NCBI RefSeq assembly: GCF_042434095.1
Contig: NZ_JBHLUE010000019.1
Span: 1-64,000 of the forward strand
DNA length: 64,000 nucleotides
Reading direction: 5' to 3'
Source of the DNA: KBS50 sp042434095
GTDB taxonomy: Bacteria; Actinomycetota; Actinomycetes; Mycobacteriales; Micromonosporaceae
The notes beneath the pieces were generated by a model. The model was not told where the DNA came from. It made no database searches and saw only the letters and a program-made list of their open reading frames with translations. Shown here one piece after another: positions 17,463 to 24,531 of this stretch; positions within the stretch are counted from its first letter, which is position 1, and each line of letters starts with the position of its first letter. Position numbers and translations under genes: made by a program.

Positions 17463-18056
17463 CTATTGACAGTTCACGATCGACCAGACCGGAAACCAGT
17501 TCTGGGTCCCGATACCTTTGGCAGTGAACGACCTGATCGGCGGTCCGCTTTGAGGATAGAAATACACGGTGGGGGCGGGGGAACCCGTCTGCTGATTGTT
17601 GTAATAGCCGGTGCCCAGCCACTGGGTCAGGTAGTAACGCTGACAGGTGAACAGGTCGAAGACCTTGTAGGTCCCCGCGGGCCTCGTGGGGTCGAGCACG
17701 AAGACGCAGAGGTTCCGGCTGGCGCAGGTCGTGCGCGTCGGGTCGGTCGTGTACCGGATCTGGGCGGCCGCCGGATTGATCGTCGGGGACACCGCGGCGC
17801 CACCCACCCCGCCGCCGCCCGGCCGGCCGGGACGGCCGGGACGCCCACCCGGACGGCCCCCGCCGCCCGGATGGTGTCCGCGGTCCGCGAGGGTCACGCC
17901 GCTGGCCAGAGCGCCGCTGGCCTGGGCTCGCTGGTGCGCGGAGGCCGGGGCGGTGAAGGTGAGAACGCTGGCCAGGACCACGCCCAGCAGCGCGAGAGCG
18001 CGGATCAGCGGGATGACGGCCCGGGCCACCGGGTTGCGCGAGGATCTGGTGAACAT
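17463..18056 (-). CDS. Secreted protein with Gly/Pro/Arg linker, tandem paralogue 2
   Basis: The 197-residue protein is a tandem duplicate of the gene at 16715-17311. It shares the MFTRS start, the signal peptide ending ASAHQRAQ, the GGRPG linker and the motif AAQIRYTTDP. It has four Cys in equivalent positions and the C-terminal RSFTAKGIGTQNW, where the other has RSFTATGVGTQDW. The domain between is diverged (FTCQRYYLTQWLGTGYYNN), so the copies are old enough to differ in binding surface. It probably acts in the cell wall or outside. Each copy keeps its own leader and therefore probably its own promoter. Confidence 0.8.
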   Translation of the reverse strand: MFTRSSRNPVARAVIPLIRALALLGVVLASVLTFTAPASAHQRAQASGALASGVTLADRGHHPGGGGRPGGRPGRPGRPGGGGVGGAAVSPTINPAAAQIRYTTDPTRTTCASRNLCVFVLDPTRPAGTYKVFDLFTCQRYYLTQWLGTGYYNNQQTGSPAPTVYFYPQSGPPIRSFTAKGIGTQNWFPVWSIVNCQ

Positions 18057-18486
18057 GTGACGCTCCTTCCGCGGCGCGTTCGCCGCGCTGGCCGACCTTC
18101 GATCCACATGCATCGAACAAGCCGGATAATCGACACGGTAGAGCGCCGGAAGCATCCATAACCAGGCTCTCTCGCAACCCTGATCGGACAATTTCCAGAT
18201 TGCCGAAAAGTTACAGAAGTGGGCCCGAGTCGGCCTCGCTTTCACCATTCCGGGGACGTGACCGTGATCCTGCGGAATCAGGAGTCTGCGATTGGTCGCC
18301 ACGCTGTTTGTTGGGTTAGCCGCGGCCGCGAGCCACGAAATAGCGGGGCGTCCGGTCGCCCCGGTCGCGCGTGCGGTCCGGGCACCCCCGGCGGCGCGCC
18401 ACTGGGTGCCCGGTCAGACCGCGTCACCCGTGGCCGTGACCGCTCACCTGACGATGCGAACGCGAGAAGGGGTCAGCACCGGCGCC
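18057..18486 (-). promoter_or_regulatory. 430-bp non-coding stretch with duplicated leader
   Basis: Positions 18057-18145 repeat the leader of paralogue 1, including the 6-bp stem at 18071-18086 next to the ribosome-binding site. The rest, up to the stop of the DUF2071 gene at 18487, includes an AT-richer patch (about 18185-18220) that may hold the promoter. I find no gene there. Confidence 0.5.
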
Positions 18487-19242
18487 TCACCGCGGCGTGG
18501 CCGGCGCCGCCCGCATCGGGTCGACGGCCATCGGCGACAGCGCCTGCCAGGTCACCGGCACGTCCCGCATCACCAGCGCGCTGTCGAGGAGGGCCGTGCC
18601 GGTGGGAAACAGCCGCTCGTCGTCGAACAGGCTGGACCGGGCGGCGATGATCTCCAACGGTTCCACGCTCCAGTGGTCGGTCCGCAACCGCATCCCGTCG
18701 AGGCGGTCCCCGCCCCGGGTGGCCGAGTAGCCGTCCGCACCCCGCTGGAAGAAGGCGGACGCCTCGGCGAGATCGGCGAACAGGCCGCTGCCGGTGAGCC
18801 GGTCGCTCAGCCGGCCGTACACCTGCACCTGACCGGTCCGGTCGACGCTGGTGAAGCCCACCCGCAGCTCGGCGCGGCTCTCCCGGACCTCGAACCGGGC
18901 CCGGTGGTGCTCCCCCGGGAACACCCGGCCACCGGCCAGCACGTTGACGGTCGACGCCGTGTCCCGGCGCGGAATGTAGACGCCGCACCGCGTCCCGGCG
19001 GGGGTGTCCCACTCGACGGCGAACCGGTGTGCGGCGTTCTCGCTGCGCAGCCCCAGCCTCTCCGGCACGCCCCGAGGGCGGATCCGGCCGAGACGCAGCA
19101 GGCAGACCCCGCCGACTGCCCAGCCGTTCACCACCTGCGGCCGCAGCGGCGCCGGCAGCATCGGGGCGACAGTCCCGGGGTCGACGCGGTAGTTGAGCAG
19201 CAGCCGACGCTCCACCACCCCGACCAACGTCGGCGGCCTCAC
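18487..19242 (-). CDS. DUF2071 (YqjF-like) family protein
   Basis: The 251-residue protein begins MRPPTLVGVVERRLLLNYRVDP and continues APMLPAPLRPQVVNGWAVGGVCLLRLGRIRP, the family's N-terminal signature. The fold is related to acetoacetate decarboxylase, but no enzyme activity is established for this group. The ATG overlaps the ArsR stop as ATGA, so it is translationally coupled to, and presumably controlled by, the ArsR-type regulator. The protein appears soluble. Confidence 0.85.
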   Translation of the reverse strand: MRPPTLVGVVERRLLLNYRVDPGTVAPMLPAPLRPQVVNGWAVGGVCLLRLGRIRPRGVPERLGLRSENAAHRFAVEWDTPAGTRCGVYIPRRDTASTVNVLAGGRVFPGEHHRARFEVRESRAELRVGFTSVDRTGQVQVYGRLSDRLTGSGLFADLAEASAFFQRGADGYSATRGGDRLDGMRLRTDHWSVEPLEIIAARSSLFDDERLFPTGTALLDSALVMRDVPVTWQALSPMAVDPMRAAPATPR

Positions 19243-19574
19243 GCCGCACCGCCCTCGCTGGCGCGCCCGCGACGGTGCCGCAGCAGCACCTGCTCCGGGC
19301 AGACGGCCGACAGGAACCGGTTGAGGCAGGCGGCCAGCCGCTCCTCGACCAGCGAATAGTGCAGCCGGTTGGCATCCCGCCGCTCACGCACCAGGCCGGC
19401 CGACTTCAACACGCCCAGGTGCCGAGAGATCGACGGCCCGCTGATCGGAAAGCGGGCGGCGATCTCGCCGGCGGTCAGCTCGCCCGGGCGCAGGTCTTCG
19501 AGGATCTGGCGACGGGTCGGGTCGGCCAGCGCCCGGAAGACGCCCGCCTCCTCCTCGGCACTCAACGCGGTCAT
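19239..19574 (-). CDS. ArsR-family winged-helix regulator
   Basis: The 111-residue protein has the compact ArsR fold. It shows the opening FRALADPTRRQILEDL and the recognition helix SGPSISRHLGVLKSAGLV, then a wing RRDANRLHYSL. No Cys pair of the classical metal-sensing box is seen in the recognition helix, so the signal is probably not a metal. It heads a two-gene operon with the DUF2071 gene. A perfect inverted repeat sits 10-27 bp upstream of the ATG and is its likely own operator (autorepression). Confidence 0.92.
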   Translation of the reverse strand: MTALSAEEEAGVFRALADPTRRQILEDLRPGELTAGEIAARFPISGPSISRHLGVLKSAGLVRERRDANRLHYSLVEERLAACLNRFLSAVCPEQVLLRHRRGRASEGGAA

Positions 19575-19583
19575 GCCCTCGTT

Positions 19584-19601
19584 TTTAGCACATTAGCTAA
19601 A
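19584..19601 (-). promoter_or_regulatory. Candidate ArsR operator
   Basis: TTTAGC and GCTAAA arms (19584-19589, 19596-19601) form a perfect inverted repeat with a 6-bp spacer, AT-rich against the GC-rich background. It is placed immediately upstream of the ArsR start, where binding would block transcription or initiation. Confidence 0.75.
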
Positions 19602-19628
19602 TACCGAACAAGCCCCGCTCTGGCACTG

Positions 19629-20720
19629 TCAGGCGGTGGCGCAGGAGCCGCCGTTGAGCGTGAAGCTCGTCGGCGCGGCGTCGCTGGCGGTCCACGTGCC
19701 CTGGATGCCGAACGAGACGCTCCTGCCGGCCGCGATGCCGCCGTTCCAACCGGCGCTGTGGACCGTGACGGCGTTGCCCGACTGCGTGTAGCTGGCGCTC
19801 CAGGCCGAGGTGATCCGCTGGTCGCCGGGGAAGCTGAAGTCCAATGTCCAGCCGTCGACCGCGGCGCCGGTGGTGTTCTTGATCGTGACGGTCGCGATGA
19901 ACCCGCCGCGCCATTCGGACAGCCTGTGGTAGCTGACGGCGCAGGTGGGGGTCGGCGGTGGCGGGGTCGTCGGCGTCACCTCGGGCGCGTCGACCGCGTT
20001 GGACGCGATCGACAGGTTGCCCGCCGCGTCCCGTGCCCGTACGTAGAACTGGTTGCGCGGGCCCGCCTTGGGTGCCGGCGGCACCGGATACGTGGTGGTC
20101 GTGGCGGTGCCGACCAGCGTGGAGGTGTACCAGCCGTCGAAGTGATAGACGTTGTAGCCGGTCACCGCGATGTTGTCGGTGGACGGTGTCCAGGACAGCG
20201 TCCCGTTCTGGACGCTCAGGGTCCCCGGGGCGGTCGGCGGCACGGTGTCCGGGCCGGTGTCGGTGGCTGGGGTCATCACGGTGAACTCCTTCGACCAGGA
20301 CGAGGTCTGCACCTCGTCCCTGGCCTGCACCCTGATGTGGTATTCGGTGGTCGGCCGGAGTTGGAGCGTGGCCGTGGTGACGTTGCCGACCATCGTCATC
20401 GGGATCGTGTCCAGGAAGGGCTGGGCGTACATGATGTTGTAGGCCTGGATGGGGCAGCAGCCGGGGGTCGAGGCGGTCCAGGTCAGGGTGACCGAGGTCG
20501 AGGTGACGCTGGTCGCGGTGAGGTCCGTGGGCGCCGTCGGTGACAGCGGCGTGCTGGGTGGCGTCGACGGCGGGGCGCTGGTTTCCATGAGCGTCGATCC
20601 GGTGTCAGCGCCGGCCGCGGGGGCGGTGGCCAGCCCCACGGCCGCGACCGGTAGCGCGACGGCGGCCGCGACGAACGGCCACATGCGACGGAACAACGAT
20701 GCGCGACCGGTCTCCAGCAT
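19629..20720 (-). CDS. Secreted FN3-FN3-CBM2 carbohydrate-binding protein
   Basis: The 363-residue protein has a signal peptide (MWPFVAAAVALPVAAVGLATAPAAGA) and a short Pro/Thr/Ser linker. Two fibronectin type III domains follow (APTDLTATSVTSTSVTLTW... and APGTLSVQNGTLSWTPSTDN...), then a Thr/Pro linker and a C-terminal CBM2 (CAVSYHRLSEWRGGFIATVTIKNT... ending GGSCATA with its disulphide Cys pair). There is no catalytic domain, so it probably binds cellulose or chitin as a scaffold or adhesin. Start MLETGRASLFRR at ATG 20720 has a modest ribosome-binding site. A hairpin element lies 155 bp upstream. Confidence 0.88.
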   Translation of the reverse strand: MLETGRASLFRRMWPFVAAAVALPVAAVGLATAPAAGADTGSTLMETSAPPSTPPSTPLSPTAPTDLTATSVTSTSVTLTWTASTPGCCPIQAYNIMYAQPFLDTIPMTMVGNVTTATLQLRPTTEYHIRVQARDEVQTSSWSKEFTVMTPATDTGPDTVPPTAPGTLSVQNGTLSWTPSTDNIAVTGYNVYHFDGWYTSTLVGTATTTTYPVPPAPKAGPRNQFYVRARDAAGNLSIASNAVDAPEVTPTTPPPPTPTCAVSYHRLSEWRGGFIATVTIKNTTGAAVDGWTLDFSFPGDQRITSAWSASYTQSGNAVTVHSAGWNGGIAAGRSVSFGIQGTWTASDAAPTSFTLNGGSCATA

Positions 20721-20874
20721 TCGTCGACAGTCCCGCAATAAATCGATGTACGTCAAGGTAATGCTCGACAGCTGAGACGCGCACGGGTGTCGCCGCCCGT
20801 TCCGGTGACACGGGCCCTGACCATGAACGGAGTGTGGTATGCAATGCCCTAGGCTCCGCGCGCCGGCTCGCCCA

Positions 20875-20959
20875 TTGGAAGGGGTGGGCCCATCCGCTCC
20901 CCTTGCCCGGACGGGCCCACCCCCGCCCTGCGACCGCAGCCTCTGTGGAGCAGTACGGC
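20875..20959. repeat. Dispersed stem-loop element, copy A
   Basis: This is a 16-bp stem with one mismatch (20881-20896 with 20908-20923) around the 11-nt loop CTCCCCTTGCC, followed by the conserved CCGCAGCCTC and GTACGGC blocks also present in copies B (43408-43600) and C (46998-47079). It lies in the 414-bp gap between the divergent FN3-CBM2 and small secreted-protein genes. No coding remnant of the DivIVA-like gene is present here, unlike copies B and C. Confidence 0.8.
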
Positions 20960-21134
20960 GGCAGAGCGGAAAGTGATACGTTTCTATTCGATGCTGGTCG
21001 CCGGCACCTGGACTCCCGATCGAGCGCCGGTGCCCGTGGCGTGTTCGCCGAGTCCTCCGGGCGGCGCCGTCACAGTGGGCGGCCCAGCGACGTCCCAGCG
21101 GAGACGCAGTCACGGTTCAGGGGAGGCAACAACC

Positions 21135-21533
21135 ATGCGGAAACTGAAGCTCGTCGCGGCCGCCGCGCTGTCCACGGCGCTCGTGGCGTTGAGCCCGACA
21201 CCGGCGCACGCCGCCACCAGCGCCACGTTCTACAACGACTACCTGCTGGTCTACGTCGACGCCGGACAGACGTACCCGTACGTGAAGGTCTGCGACCGCA
21301 AGTCCGACGGCGAGCGGGTGGAGGTCGAGGCCTGGGGCGCCTGGCACACCCTGTTCGCCGCCGCGGAGGACGCCAACGGCAACAACGGCACCTCGGACTC
21401 GGCCTGCGGCATCGGCTACTTCTCCGCCCGCCCGGACCACAACGAGCGGATCTACATCCAGGGCTGGCGGCAGGACGGGGCGAACGGCACCCCGCACAAC
21501 TGGCTCGACGGCGCGTTCACGTTTACCGGCTGA
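21135..21533 (+). CDS. Small secreted protein
   Basis: The 132-residue protein has a Sec signal peptide (MRKLKLVAAAALSTALVALSPTPAHA) and a mature domain of about 105 residues starting ATSATFYNDY. Two Cys (VKVCDRK, DSACGIG) could form one disulphide. The mature part is rich in Asp, Asn, Trp and Tyr (GAWHTLFAAAEDANGNNG, IYIQGWRQDG), suggesting a beta-sandwich. I do not recognise the family. GGGAGG lies 8 nt before ATG 21135. A perfect terminator hairpin follows at 21585-21607, so it is a single-gene transcript. Confidence 0.75.
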   Translation: MRKLKLVAAAALSTALVALSPTPAHAATSATFYNDYLLVYVDAGQTYPYVKVCDRKSDGERVEVEAWGAWHTLFAAAEDANGNNGTSDSACGIGYFSARPDHNERIYIQGWRQDGANGTPHNWLDGAFTFTG

Positions 21534-21584
21534 CCGCGCCGCCGGCCGACCGCGCCGCCGGCCAACCCGGCATGACCCCGTGTG

Positions 21585-21607
21585 CCCCGCCCGCGCCGCG
21601 GGCGGGG
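21585..21607 (+). terminator. 10-bp perfect hairpin terminator
   Basis: CCCCGCCCGC (21585-21594) pairs with 21598-21607 around a GCC loop, about 50 bp after the small secreted-protein stop. A 16-bp direct repeat (GACCGCGCCGCCGGCC) stands between stop and hairpin. Confidence 0.75.
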
Positions 21608-21717
21608 ACGTCACCGGGCACAGCCAGATCGGCGCCGCGTGCGGTCGGCAGGTAGTGACGACTGTCTATGCTATGGTGCGATATCCGTGGGACGTGGTTG
21701 CCGCCGTCCCGCGGCCT

Positions 21718-21742
21718 GCCGGGGTGACCGGGCCACCCCGGC
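21718..21742 (+). promoter_or_regulatory. 9-bp leader hairpin upstream of the cellulase
   Basis: GCCGGGGTG-type arms at 21718-21726 and 21734-21742 pair perfectly with a 7-nt loop, 62 bp before the cellulase ATG. A likely promoter lies just upstream (TATGCT-type element near 21667). Attenuation is possible but unproven. Confidence 0.45.
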
Positions 21743-21803
21743 CGTCCCCGTATCGTCACCGGCGCCGCGCGCCGGGGACGAAAGCATGTGTCAGGAGTCC
21801 GAA

Positions 21804-23249
21804 ATGCGCATCACCCCACTCCGCCCGCCCGCGCGCGCTCGTGCGCGGCGCGGCCTCGGCGCGGCCGTCGTGCTGGTGGTCGGCGTCGGCATGGTCGCCG
21901 CCACGGCCACCCAGGCATCCGCAGCGACCGGATGCCAGGTCACCTACCAGGTCGTCAACCAGTGGCCGGGCGGCTTCCAGGCCGGCATCACCATCAAGAA
22001 TCTCGGCGACCCGGTCACCAGTTGGCGGCTCGGCTTCGCCTTCGCCAACGGCCAGACCGTGCAGAACGGCTGGGGCGGCGTGTTCTCCCAGTCCGGTTCC
22101 GCCGTGACGGTGGCGAACGAGGGCTACAACGGCGCGCTCGGCACCGGCGGCACCGTCAGCCCCGGCTTCAACGGCGTCTGGAACGGCGCCAACCCGGCGC
22201 CGACCGCGTTCACGCTCAACGGCGTCACCTGCGGTGGCGCGGCGCCCAGCAGCGCCCCGCCGTCGAGCACGCCGAGCGGCCCGACCCCGTCGCCCACCCG
22301 GTCGACCACGCCCAGCCCCACGCCAACCTCCAGCACGCCGCCGACCGGCACTCCCGTCTCGATCCACGGCAAGCTGCACGTCTGCGGCAGCGGGATGTGC
22401 GACGAGCACGGCGCGAAGGTGCAGCTGCGCGGCGTGAGCAGTATGTGGCTCAACTGGGAGAGCCAGCCGTACGCCGAGAACCTGTCGGCGCTGCGGTGGA
22501 TGCGCGACAACTGGCATCTGCAGGTGATCCGCGCCGCCATGGGCGTGGAGCCGTCCGGGGCGTACCTGAGCAACCCGAGCAAGGCCCGCGGGCAGGTGGA
22601 GACGATCATCAACAACGCTGCCGCAGCCGGGGTGTACGTCATCGTGGACTTCCACGCCGACCACGCCAACCAGGAGCAGTCGCAGGCCGTGGCGTTCTTC
22701 TCCGACCTGGCTCAGCGCTACGGCAACCTGCCGAACGTGATCTGGGAGGACTGGAACGAGCCGAACGGGGCGAACAGCTCGTGGAGCGCCGTCAAGGCGT
22801 ACCACCAGGCCGTCGTGCCGGCCATCCGGGCGGCCGACCCGGACAACATCATCGTGCTCGGCACCCCGACCTGGTCACAGGACGTGGACGTGGCGGCCGG
22901 CAGCCCGGTGTCCGGCACGAACCTGATGTACACGCTGCACTTCTACTCCTGCTCGCACACGGCCTGGCTGCGCAGCAAGGCCGACACCGCCATCCGGGCC
23001 GGGCTGGCGCTGTTCGTCACCGAATGGGGCGCCAGCAACGCCGATGGTGGCCTGGACGGCACCGCCTGCTACCCGGAGGCCCAGACCTGGATCGACTGGA
23101 TGAAGGCCAACAACATCTCGTGGGCGGCGTGGAAGCTGGACGTCGGCACCGACACCACCAACCTGCTCTCCGCCGGCGCCCCGGTGACCGGCGGCTGGGA
23201 CAACTACCTGCACGGCCACGCCTCGTTCGTGGTATCGAACATGAAGTGA
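21804..23249 (+). CDS. CBM2-GH5 secreted cellulase
   Basis: The 481-residue protein has a signal peptide cleaved near QASA-AT (residue ~41) and an N-terminal CBM2 (residues 44-143, Cys44/Cys143). A Ser/Thr/Pro linker (148-183) leads to a GH5 barrel beginning VSIHGKLHVCGSGMCDEHG. Catalytic residues are visible: acid/base Glu319 in WEDWNEPNG and nucleophile Glu407 in FVTEWGAS, with the family Trp and His residues around them. It should be an endo-beta-1,4-glucanase acting outside the cell. AGGAG lies 7 nt before ATG 21804. A strong hairpin follows the stop. Confidence 0.95.
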   Translation: MRITPLRPPARARARRGLGAAVVLVVGVGMVAATATQASAATGCQVTYQVVNQWPGGFQAGITIKNLGDPVTSWRLGFAFANGQTVQNGWGGVFSQSGSAVTVANEGYNGALGTGGTVSPGFNGVWNGANPAPTAFTLNGVTCGGAAPSSAPPSSTPSGPTPSPTRSTTPSPTPTSSTPPTGTPVSIHGKLHVCGSGMCDEHGAKVQLRGVSSMWLNWESQPYAENLSALRWMRDNWHLQVIRAAMGVEPSGAYLSNPSKARGQVETIINNAAAAGVYVIVDFHADHANQEQSQAVAFFSDLAQRYGNLPNVIWEDWNEPNGANSSWSAVKAYHQAVVPAIRAADPDNIIVLGTPTWSQDVDVAAGSPVSGTNLMYTLHFYSCSHTAWLRSKADTAIRAGLALFVTEWGASNADGGLDGTACYPEAQTWIDWMKANNISWAAWKLDVGTDTTNLLSAGAPVTGGWDNYLHGHASFVVSNMK

Positions 23250-23254
23250 TCGCG

Positions 23255-23292
23255 AGCGTGCCGTCGCACCGAAGGTGGTGCGGCGGCACGCT
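23255..23292 (+). terminator. 16-bp hairpin terminator after the cellulase
   Basis: Arms 23255-23270 and 23277-23292 pair at 15 of 16 positions plus one wobble around GAAGGT, 6 bp after the cellulase stop and followed by TTGCT. Confidence 0.85.
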
Positions 23293-23329
23293 TTGCTCGT
23301 GGACAGCCACATTCATAGGATCGGCTCCC

Positions 23330-23740
23330 ATGGAACCGATACGGACCGTGGTCGTGTTCGACGCCGCAGACCTGCAGGCTGAGAGCGCGTTCTGGGCCGG
23401 GATGCTCGGTGGGCACGTCTTCGAGGACGAACGGTTTCACAGTGTCATCGACGCGGCCGGTGAGTGGCGGATCGGCGTCCAGCTCGCGCCGGGGCATGTT
23501 CCCCCGGACTGGCCAGACGGCGCGCCCCAGCAGGTGCACCTGGACCTGCATGTTCAGGACCCCAGGTCGGCGCACGAACAGGCGATGAGATCCGGCGCCC
23601 GCCTGCTGCAAGCCGGTGATATGGAAAGCGACGAGGGCCACCAGGTGTACGCGGACCCGGCTGGCCACCCGTTCTGCATCGGCTGGGGCCAGCCCTCCCG
23701 AGAGGCGCTGGCGAGGTTCGTCCGGGAGAGGTTGGCGTAG
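23330..23740 (+). CDS. VOC (glyoxalase-like) family protein
   Basis: The 136-residue protein begins MEPIRTVVVFDAADLQAESAFWAGMLGG. It has a second half DEGHQVYADPAGHPFCIGW, the betaalphabetabetabeta arrangement of glyoxalase/bleomycin-resistance/dioxygenase proteins. A His (QVHLDLHVQD) and the C-terminal acid positions would bind metal. The substrate is unknown. It is separate from the cellulase because a strong terminator intervenes. Confidence 0.85.
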   Translation: MEPIRTVVVFDAADLQAESAFWAGMLGGHVFEDERFHSVIDAAGEWRIGVQLAPGHVPPDWPDGAPQQVHLDLHVQDPRSAHEQAMRSGARLLQAGDMESDEGHQVYADPAGHPFCIGWGQPSREALARFVRERLA

Positions 23741-23876
23741 CCGGATCCTTCCGGCTTCGGCCCCTCCCCGCGATGGCCGCACCGGTCGGGCAGGCGTCCC
23801 GGAGCGGCGTGCTCGCCGCCCGATGGCCGCCGGTCCGGGGCAGCGGGGAGCCGGGGCCGTCGCTACGGTGCGCTGG

Positions 23877-24449
23877 ATGGACAACTCTGCCCCGCCGGTG
23901 GTCGGCATCGTGCACCGGGCGTCCGGCTCGGCCATCCGGCTGCGCCCGGTGGCCGAGGACGATCTGGAGATGATGCGCCGGTTCGCGGTCGAGCCCGGGC
24001 TGGTCGGGCTCGACTGGGCCGGCTTCCGTGACGCCGCCGCGCCGGCCCGCCGCTTCGCCGAGGACGGCTATCTCGGTGATCGGACCGGCGGCCTGGTCGT
24101 CCAGGTCGACTCGGCGGCGGACGCCCGGGCGGGCTATCTCAGCTATCTGCAGGGCCAGTACGGCGGACGGGCGCCCTATTGGGAGATCGGCATCGTGCTG
24201 CTGCCCGAATGGCGTGGCCAGGGCATCGGCTGGCGAGCCCAGGCGCTGCTGTGCGACTACCTGTTCAGCCACACCCCCGTGCAGCGCATTCAGGCCAGCA
24301 CCCACGCCGAGAACACCCCCGAGCAGCGGTCGTTGGAGAAGGCCGGCTTCCAGCTGGAGGGGGTCGTCCGCGCCTGCGAGTTCCGGGCCGGCGCCTGGCG
24401 CGACGGGTGTCTCTACAGCCGGCTGCGCGACGACCCGTCACCGCTGTGA
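23877..24449 (+). CDS. GNAT-family N-acetyltransferase (RimJ/RimL type)
   Basis: The 190-residue protein begins MDNSAPPVVGIVHRASGSAIRLRPVAEDDLEMMRRF. The acetyl-CoA pyrophosphate-binding loop is WRGQGIGWRAQ. The C-terminal NTPEQRSLEKAGFQLEGVVRACEFRAGAWRDGCLYSRL block is typical of ribosomal-protein or antibiotic acetyltransferases. It probably acetylates an amine on a protein or small molecule. ATG 23877 was chosen as the first start before the conserved domain; the upstream frame is non-coding. Confidence 0.85.
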   Translation: MDNSAPPVVGIVHRASGSAIRLRPVAEDDLEMMRRFAVEPGLVGLDWAGFRDAAAPARRFAEDGYLGDRTGGLVVQVDSAADARAGYLSYLQGQYGGRAPYWEIGIVLLPEWRGQGIGWRAQALLCDYLFSHTPVQRIQASTHAENTPEQRSLEKAGFQLEGVVRACEFRAGAWRDGCLYSRLRDDPSPL

Positions 24450-24531
24450 CCGAACAGCCCAGCCCTCGCGGCGCCGTGCCGGGGCGGGCACCGCGGCGGT
24501 ACGACGGGCAGCGGGGTCCGGGCGTCTCCGC

